A DNA stretch of 64,000 nt from Baylisascaris procyonis (Eukaryota; Nematoda; Chromadorea; Rhabditida; Ascarididae), in the NCBI GenBank assembly GCA_037389465.1, contig JAZARR010000197.1, forward strand, positions 5,132,501 to 5,196,500, written 5' to 3'. Positions 56,801-64,000 of the stretch are shown here, piece after piece. The notes beneath the pieces are model-generated. The model made no database searches, had not been told where the DNA came from, and saw only the letters and a program-made list of their open reading frames with translations. The stretch's first letter is position 1. The number at the start of each line of letters is the position of its first letter. The position numbers and the translations under genes are program-made.

Positions 56801-59800
56801 TACCCTAAATTAAATCATAAATATTTAGGTGTTTTTTTTTTTTGTTTTTCTGACGATATTAGAAATATACTATTCGAAAATTTTCAATAAAAAATTTGAT
56901 AATAATTTATTGCACATAACATATTTCATTTATAACAAAAGATTTATAACACAATAAAATAGATTTAGAGGAAATCCTAATAAATATGATTTAATGAATC
57001 TCATTTAAAATTTCTATGATATCATTTGTTAAAATTTCATTAAGCTAGCACTATTTTAACACATTATCGTGTTATAAATCCTATATTTTAGTTAATTTTA
57101 TCACTATGAAGAATAAATATAAAATATTTATCGAAATAAATTATTTAATAAATGGACAATAATATTTATGATATTGCCTAATTTCTTAGTAGTATTATCT
57201 ATGAGGCCGTTAAGCAGTTCTTCTCAATTATACTTTTAAATCATATATTTTAAATTAGAATTTAATGATTCGAAATTATTTATAATTATTTTCGTAAGTG
57301 AATTCACAAATTTAATAAGGTTTCATTTAGTGACCAATGATTTATCGTTTGACCAGTAAACAGACTTAGTCGGATATCAGTCAGACGACCATTCATTTCA
57401 ATGACCGGTTGTTTTTGACGACTTCTTACTGATACTCTAAATTTCAAAAGATCCTAGAAACAACGGAATCGTTCACATCGAAAATTCTATTTAATAGGGT
57501 AATAAGTAATAACTAAGTATAATAAATAGTTAATGAATATTTATTTTCTATAATCTCTTCCGTATCGGCTAAATTGTAAATTTATTACTTTTAGATTAAG
57601 CGTAGCAATACTATTACGTATCGATGCGAGTGCATGTTGTGGTATTTTTTTAAGTTCATTGTTGGATAAATCAAGATGTTGAACATTATCAACACCGAAT
57701 GTATCCGCATCCAGACCAACGATAGCGTTATGTGCCAAGCATAGATTTTCATAACTTTCCTATAATAATTAATTTTATTAGTAATATTTTTATTAGTAAA
57801 ATTAATATTTTTAAAAAAATTATTCTATTAGTAATATTTAAAAAAAACAACCATAATTCAATTATTTTATCATCTTTTTTCTGTTATTCAACGATGGATA
57901 ATGTGGAGAGATGATAACGTTAAACCAATTTATTATAAACTTTTTTCTTTTGAGTTTTAAAGTGATATCTGAAAATTTAAATTTTTTGTTTATTTTGATC
58001 TTGCTTAGCTCAAGATAAGATGAATAAATTTGCATAAAGAAAGATGTTTTATTGTTTCAGAACGAGAGGGTAGAGCCCGAATACCAATTCTTGCGACATA
58101 AAAGCGAGCGAGGATATATCCGACTACATATGGAAACTCATTCTTTATTAAGGTTCTCTCTCATTTATATGAGAACTTAAGGGTGTTCAGTTATGGACAC
58201 GCAAGTAACGCATCATTTCGGTTACTAATAATTGCCTATTATGCAGCTAAGGAGAGGAGGGGGTTGCAGGTGGAAGGGCATGCTTACATATGTATGTTTC
58301 TAATGACTCCTAGAATTAGTGTTTTCTGGGTGTATGTTTGATCGAAGAAGAGATCAGTTCCCATAGTAAAAGTACGATGAGTTGAAGAGGGGTAGGGGAT
58401 GGGTACGAGGAATGAGGAAGGAAGATGGTGCACGACGTCGATGAGGAAGGAAGATGGTGCACGACGTCGATGAGGAAGGAAGATGGTGCACGACGTCGAA
58501 GTGCATATAGTCTATATCTACCTTACTGAGAGGAATTTTTCTAAACATTTTCCTTCCTTATCCGTTGTTATATCAGGCGCAAGCCTTATTTACCTCCCTC
58601 TTTCCCAGTCGAATAATCTCAAAGATAAATAAATCTATTATATATGAACGAACCTGATTTGCAAATGTCCCTTTATATAGTGTCCGTAGATGATTATATG
58701 AGAGGTTAAGAATACTAAGTTTTGGACATGCAAGAAATGCATTACTTTGCACCTCAATAATACCGTTATTGCTGAGATCAAGTGTATTCATTTGATCGAA
58801 ATCACGCATCGTTTCTTTACCAATCGATTGTAATTGATTATGTGATAGATTCAATGAGCATAATGAACGTTTCACCGCACTTAGATCTACCCTGAAATTA
58901 TTGTTTATTTTTGAAAAAATTTTGGAAAATTTTGAGAAATTTTTTTGGCGGAAATGTCAATCACTAATATTCGATCACGACTGCTTTTTTTGCCAATAGA
59001 ACGTCACTTAGTGCTTAATTCTACTGTAAAAATAGCTCCAAGCAGACTCTTTGGTTTCGTTCTACTGAGTCAATCCAACCAGAGGCCTTATCGGGATGAC
59101 GGTGGTGCAGCAAGTCAGAGCTTTTTCCTTGATCGGAACGACGATGAATCGATTCGTCAGTATCCGATGGGCAAAAGACGAGCCTAAGCCCTAATCTTCA
59201 CGCTGCCTTATAACTTCACTTAACCGGAAGTGGAAGCGATGTAAAGGAACATCTAATTGTAATGAATGTTTTGTCGATTAAAGTAAATAAAATAGATAAA
59301 TTTCGCGCAGAATTTTTTTTTTTTTGCTCAATCTTAGAGGCGAAAATTTTGACTTTCTTCTTCAATTTAGTAATTTTTTAAAATAATCACCCCTTCTTCC
59401 CCCTCTCCTTTCATCCTTCCCCATTCCTTTATGAAGCACATCTGAGTCATACTTCTTTATTTAAGTGAAAAAGATTATGCGATTTTATTTCCTCATCACC
59501 TAGAAGTATAATTCATTACATCCAACACGAATCTTATGTCATTTATAGGTAAAATGTTCAAAAAAAAAAAACATTATGGTTATATTTGTGGATGGAAAAT
59601 AGATATATTATTTGAATAAAAACACTTACATGAGTATATGATTATGTGAAAGATCGAGGTGCTTAATAGCGATTATATTTTGTTGAAGAAATGAGAAATC
59701 AAATGCTCGTAGTTGATTATAGCTAAGATCAAGATATTCTAAATTATTAACGTTAACGAGTGTTGCTTTTGATATAAATTGTATTTGATTTCTTGCAAGT

Positions 59801-62800
59801 GATAAATATTCCAATGTTGGAATATCGTAGATTGCACGTTCCATTGTTACATTGATATGATTGCCAGCCAAATTAAGTTGACGAAGTGCATATAACGAAG
59901 CGAATGCCTTTAAATTTTATCGCAATTATTTAAAAATTTTGAAGTTCAAATTTATTATGAACAATTAAAAATAAAAATTTATATATTTTGATTCTTTTTT
60001 TTTAAAAGTTATATATATGCAAATATTTCTATATATGCAAATATATGTTAGAGAGTATAAACGTGTATTGCAGATAGGATATATCATTTGTAATGATCTG
60101 TGTGGTAATATTATATCACAGATATTTGTACATTTCTAAGGGAATTGAAGTAGATTAGGCGGGGTAATTAAGTTCTAAAACTAGAGTAATTAAAAAGCTA
60201 ATATAATTTTACTAATATTAGAAGCTACTCTTGGTTGTTTCAATTTTTGAAATAAAATGAAATATATTCAAAATTAGCGAAATTTTACTAATTCTTTTTT
60301 TTTTGGGCGATGACTATCAGTTAATTTTTTATATTACTCGATAATCATCATAAATTGATTGAATAATTTTTACTTATAAGCATCCAACAAATTACTAAAC
60401 AATTTTTTTTTGAGAATTTTTATTGCTATGCATTATTGTTGAACCATTTTTGGTTTATTTTATCTCTTATTAGTCATCGACATTTTTAAATTGCTGTAAT
60501 GAGCGCTGTTGGTTTTAATAAAGTATATATTGGCGATTAATCTGTAGTTCTTCAATTTTTATGCAGGAGATGGTATAGACTTCCGGGTGGGTACTAGAAA
60601 TAAATGCATAGAAAAAATGAGTGAAAATGTGGCGGCTATAATGATACGACTATGGAGGAGGGGTAGAGGGAAGGAAGAGGGAGGAGGGAGAGGGGATTTC
60701 CTCACAAATTAACTCCACTTTCCTAAGGTTAATATTATTGCTTCGTTCTTGTTACATTAATTTCAATAATTCATAAGAATTACCATCGAATTAATTGTAG
60801 TCAATTGATTGTCATTAAGAAATAATTGTTGTAGATTGTTAAGCTTATAGAATGCACGTGATGCAATATGTCGAATTCGGCAAAATGCCAAATTCAACGA
60901 TTTTAAATTTCGTATCGAATTGGCGAAGAATGTACGATCGTTTATTGAGAAGAGTGTAGTTCGACTTATACTAAGACGTTCAAGTTGATCCAAATCGTTG
61001 AATGCTGAATCCGGCAATGAGTCTATCGGATTTCCATCCAGAAGTAGATAACGAAGTTTATGAAGGTTGCTTAATGCTGCTTTTGGGAATACGGTAAGTG
61101 CGTTGTTCTGAAAATTGATTTTTTTTTTTGCCTCAAAAATGTTCAATGAATATTATCCATTCCAAAAGTATATTGAATTATCTCTCTTGGGTGCTAAGGA
61201 ACTAATAAAAGAAAAAAGTAAAGCGAAGAAACTAATAAAAAAATTTGCGAAAACTAAATTTTTTCGTCACTCATCTAGAAATTCTCTAGAATAATTGTAC
61301 TTTGAAATAAAATTGTAATTATAAGTATCATATCTGCTTTGCCGGCATTTCTCTTCCTAGTTGATTTCTTTGAAATTTTGGAAAGAGAAGTACTCCCATC
61401 TATTCTTTTTGAATCATGAGATTCGAAAATATTTAAGTCGTTTTCATATGTCTGAAACGTTCTAAGCTATTGCTATAGCTTTTCATCGTGACCTATTAAA
61501 CGTCCTTCCAGCCCTCCTTCTACGCTATCTTCACCCCGTCTTTTTTCTTGTGCCTGATAGGAAGAAAAAACATGAATCGGGCAATCTGGTTATCTTAATG
61601 TATGAGAGTAAAGCCAAACACGAATGAGGCAGGGCTTCGCACCGACCAAGCATCCCTTCATATTCCTACCTTCCATCTGATTTCATGGATAGAGACCTAT
61701 GAATCGTTAAGATGGGCACGGCAATCGAAACAGAACACATATACCTTGGCATATGTATCGGAGAGTGCAAGCTTCAAAAAAAAAAAAGAAACTTGCCTGT
61801 AAGAAGAGCGATTCGAGACCTTCAAGTCGTTCAAACGCATTATCAGTGATATTATTGAGACGATTATAGGAGAGATCCAAATATGCGAGTGAACTCATAT
61901 AGAGAAAAGAACCTGGATCGGTGATTTGTTCGATAAGATTACCGGCAAGATTAAGGCGTACAAGACTAGTGCCAGTACCATCGAATGTACCAAATGCGAG
62001 TCGATTCACCGATCGAATTCGATTTTTCGCAAGATCAAGATGTTTTAATTTACTCATTCCATCTAATACTTGCGTTGGAATTTCAGTGAGACGATTAAAA
62101 GCCAATAGAAGTTCGGTAAGTGCAGGCTTCAAATTGTTGATAGTATTATTGTCGAGCCTGAAAATTATGAAATATTTATTGAAATATAAAATTTTTTCTT
62201 TATATTTCTTTCTTCTCTTTTTTTTAAAAAATCATTTATATTTCTATATGCAAAGAGAATTTCAACTGAAATTTTTCTATAAAATTACTCAAAAAATAAT
62301 TAAAAAAATTTTTTTTTTTATATAATCAAATACTTATTTCTACATTTCAATAATTTAAATGCTATGGAAAGATGCGTTAAATTGATATTATTATATTTTT
62401 AAAATTCGATTTCTAAAAAAAAAGAATATTTATTAAAATTTTATGATTTAAATACATAAAATAAAGCTCATTTTTCTTTTTTTTTGCTTGATGAATTTCG
62501 TTTATTTTTTCTTCCACCTTTCCCTCTTCCCCTACCAACTTTTCCCATCTTCCAATTCGGTATCGGTATTATTTTATGTGCAACTTATACTACCGTTACC
62601 AGTATTGTCCTAGCTATCCGTCATTTTATATGCTTTTTGATTTTACAATATTTTAAATTATAAATTTAATTTTTTTTTATAAAGAAGCTTAAAATTATCA
62701 ATTTTTTTAAATTGGGAATCCTTACATGATGAGTTTATTGCTGTTCATATTGAGATATTCGAGAGTTCTTAATTGTTGTAAAGCGGCAGGAAGCGTATGA

Positions 62801-63317
62801 AGGTGATTCTCTTCGAGATTTAAACGTTGCATCGATTTAGCGATATTGATAAAAGTTCCACTAGGAATATGCACAATTTTATTATAGCTGAGATCTAATT
62901 GTCGTAATTGACTTATCGAATTGAATGCATTTGCACTCACTGTTGAGATCTGAATTAAAAAAATGTATTAGCAAAAATATATTTAGAAAATTAAATATTC
63001 CGTTCATTTTTCACTTTAACCACCATCATTCTCAGTTCTTTTTTTTTTGTATTCTCGTTGAAAAAATTTGAAAAATTTGATAGATTTATGAAATATATGT
63101 TGAAAAAAATTTATAATTTTTTGAAAAACTTATAATTAAGGGTAAATATGATAGCATAAGATAGATAAGATGCGCTATACAAAGAACTAAAATAAATCGG
63201 AGGAAATTTGAAATAACAAATCTTTTGAAATTAGGGATTTTGCAAGGAAGCAAAGAGTTCATAGAACGTTTGTTTTTGATCTTCGCATGCATATAAATGA
63301 ATAAATAAGTGAGTAAG

Positions 63318-63388
<71 letters not shown>

Positions 63389-64000
63389 ATAGATGCATAT
63401 ATATGACAATATCGATGTGGTAAAATATTACTTTCTGTTCGTTTATTTTTTTGAATATTAACAAAAAAATTTCTGAGATAACAATTAGCAACTAGAGGAA
63501 ATGATTCAAGTGGCATATTGGCATTTATGTTTATCGATTTTAGAGCGCTTTTTGGAATCGTTTATGATGAATAAATTTAAAAATTCATTCAAATGCATTA
63601 GCCGATAAAAATGGCGATTTTTTTTTTTTTTTTTATGATTTCATTTATTTTAATGAATCCTATTATAATTTATTTAAATTTGGTTACTCATGAATAATTT
63701 TATCGAATTTCTCTCAAAAAATTTTTTGTTTTTTTTTTTTTGTTGGCGATGAATAAATTTAATCAGAGGTAAATGAATTTGCACAAAAAAAAAAAAATTT
63801 AGAAATTCGAATGAATTATATAAAAAAAATTTTCTCGATGAATTTAGAAATTTCTTCATACGAATATGGCAGACGGCAATTTTGATATCTATACTAATTT
63901 CGGTCGACATTATAACTTAAAGTTTAAATTAAATCGAAATAGATCTTACTTGATTATAACTGAGGTCAAGACGATTGAATTTTTGAAAGCTATTGAATGC
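51666..64000 (-). CDS. Chaoptin-like extracellular leucine-rich-repeat protein, 5' end outside window
   Basis: Fourteen exons (5' to 3'): 64000-63950 (partial), 62949-62726, 62157-61797, 61107-60784, 59907-59630, 58891-58654, 57759-57589, 56804-56622, 56324-56224, 55181-54989, 54027-53935, 53589-53416, 52838-52611, 51932-51666. They join in frame to at least 961 aa. About 25-30 repeats of the type LxxLxLSxNxIxxI are visible (for example LDLSYNKIVHIPSGTF, LNLSHNQLQSIG). They are followed by a region of weaker repeats, a C-terminal Cys cap (GNPIMCDCRLRWI with later SFC and LRC), and a hydrophobic end SIALYLFIILLIIR with no cytosolic tail. Cap plus hydrophobic terminus fits a GPI-anchored surface adhesion protein like insect chaoptin. 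Attachment is inferred, and a short-tailed transmembrane protein is possible. The intron after exon 3 starts with GC rather than GT. Confidence 0.92.
53785..53847. repeat. (TA)n microsatellite in LRR gene intron
   Basis: About 31 TA dinucleotides, preceded by the octamer ATGCAAAT. Confidence 0.95.
54689..54796. repeat. 36-bp tandem repeat, 3 copies
   Basis: Exact 36-base period starting ACCTGAAATATTTTAGGATT and ending GTTAACATTTTGATTA, with four mismatches over three units. Lies in an intron of the LRR gene. Confidence 0.93.
58413..58499. repeat. 29-bp tandem repeat, 3 perfect copies
   Basis: Three identical units of TGAGGAAGGAAG plus ATGGTGCACGACGTCGA. Perfect identity indicates recent expansion. 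Lies in an intron of the LRR gene. Confidence 0.95.
63318..63391. repeat. (AAAT)n microsatellite
   Basis: About 18 AAAT units in the intron between the first two visible LRR exons. It reads as Leu/Phe/Ile-rich frames on the minus strand, which are artefacts. Confidence 0.95.

Noticed and set aside
58945..59187. Plus-strand 80-codon frame inside an LRR gene intron
   Set aside because: It starts at a TTG, has no similarity and opposes a well-supported intron; composition alone is not enough.

Overview
The window is nuclear DNA of a nematode. It is AT-rich, its genes carry many introns ending in TTTCAG, and it holds an exact copy of the 22-base nematode spliced leader SL1. It also has a nematode-type beta carbonic anhydrase and a clear orthologue of OPA1/EAT-3. 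SL1 argues against Trichinella-like nematodes; I cannot fix the species. All gene models were spliced by eye and each closes in frame from exon to exon.

Layout. 1-5 kb has no intact gene: three minisatellites and a GC-richer non-LTR retrotransposon remnant. 5.06-20.18 kb (minus strand) holds two head-to-tail paralogous genes (A, 494 aa; B, 374 aa). They encode an unfamiliar protein type: an N-terminal hydrophobic segment, a Cys cluster, a Lys-rich stretch, then repeated Gly/Ala/Pro-rich modules joined by a conserved GT(Y/F)DPNYQ-TLAG..FGADKK core, nearly one module per phase-0 exon. The SL1 copy lies antisense in the last intron of gene B. 20.2-24.1 kb is intergenic, with a long TA tract and inverted repeats. 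24.08-43.36 kb (plus strand) is the 23-exon OPA1/eat-3 gene, a mitochondrial inner-membrane fusion dynamin of about 944 aa, with two tRNA genes (Ile-AAT, Leu-AAG) on the opposite strand inside one intron. 46.16-49.70 kb (plus) is a five-exon beta carbonic anhydrase. 51.67 kb to the right edge (minus) is the 3' part of a large chaoptin-like leucine-rich-repeat gene, 14 exons visible, 5' end outside the window.

The conserved genes have unrelated known roles (mitochondrial fusion, CO2/bicarbonate chemistry, cell-surface adhesion) and nothing suggests an operon. The most novel content is the A/B repeat-protein pair, whose function I do not recognise. Long introns and spacers are rich in microsatellites (TA, AAT, AAAT, TCTG) and in the octamer ATTTGCAT.
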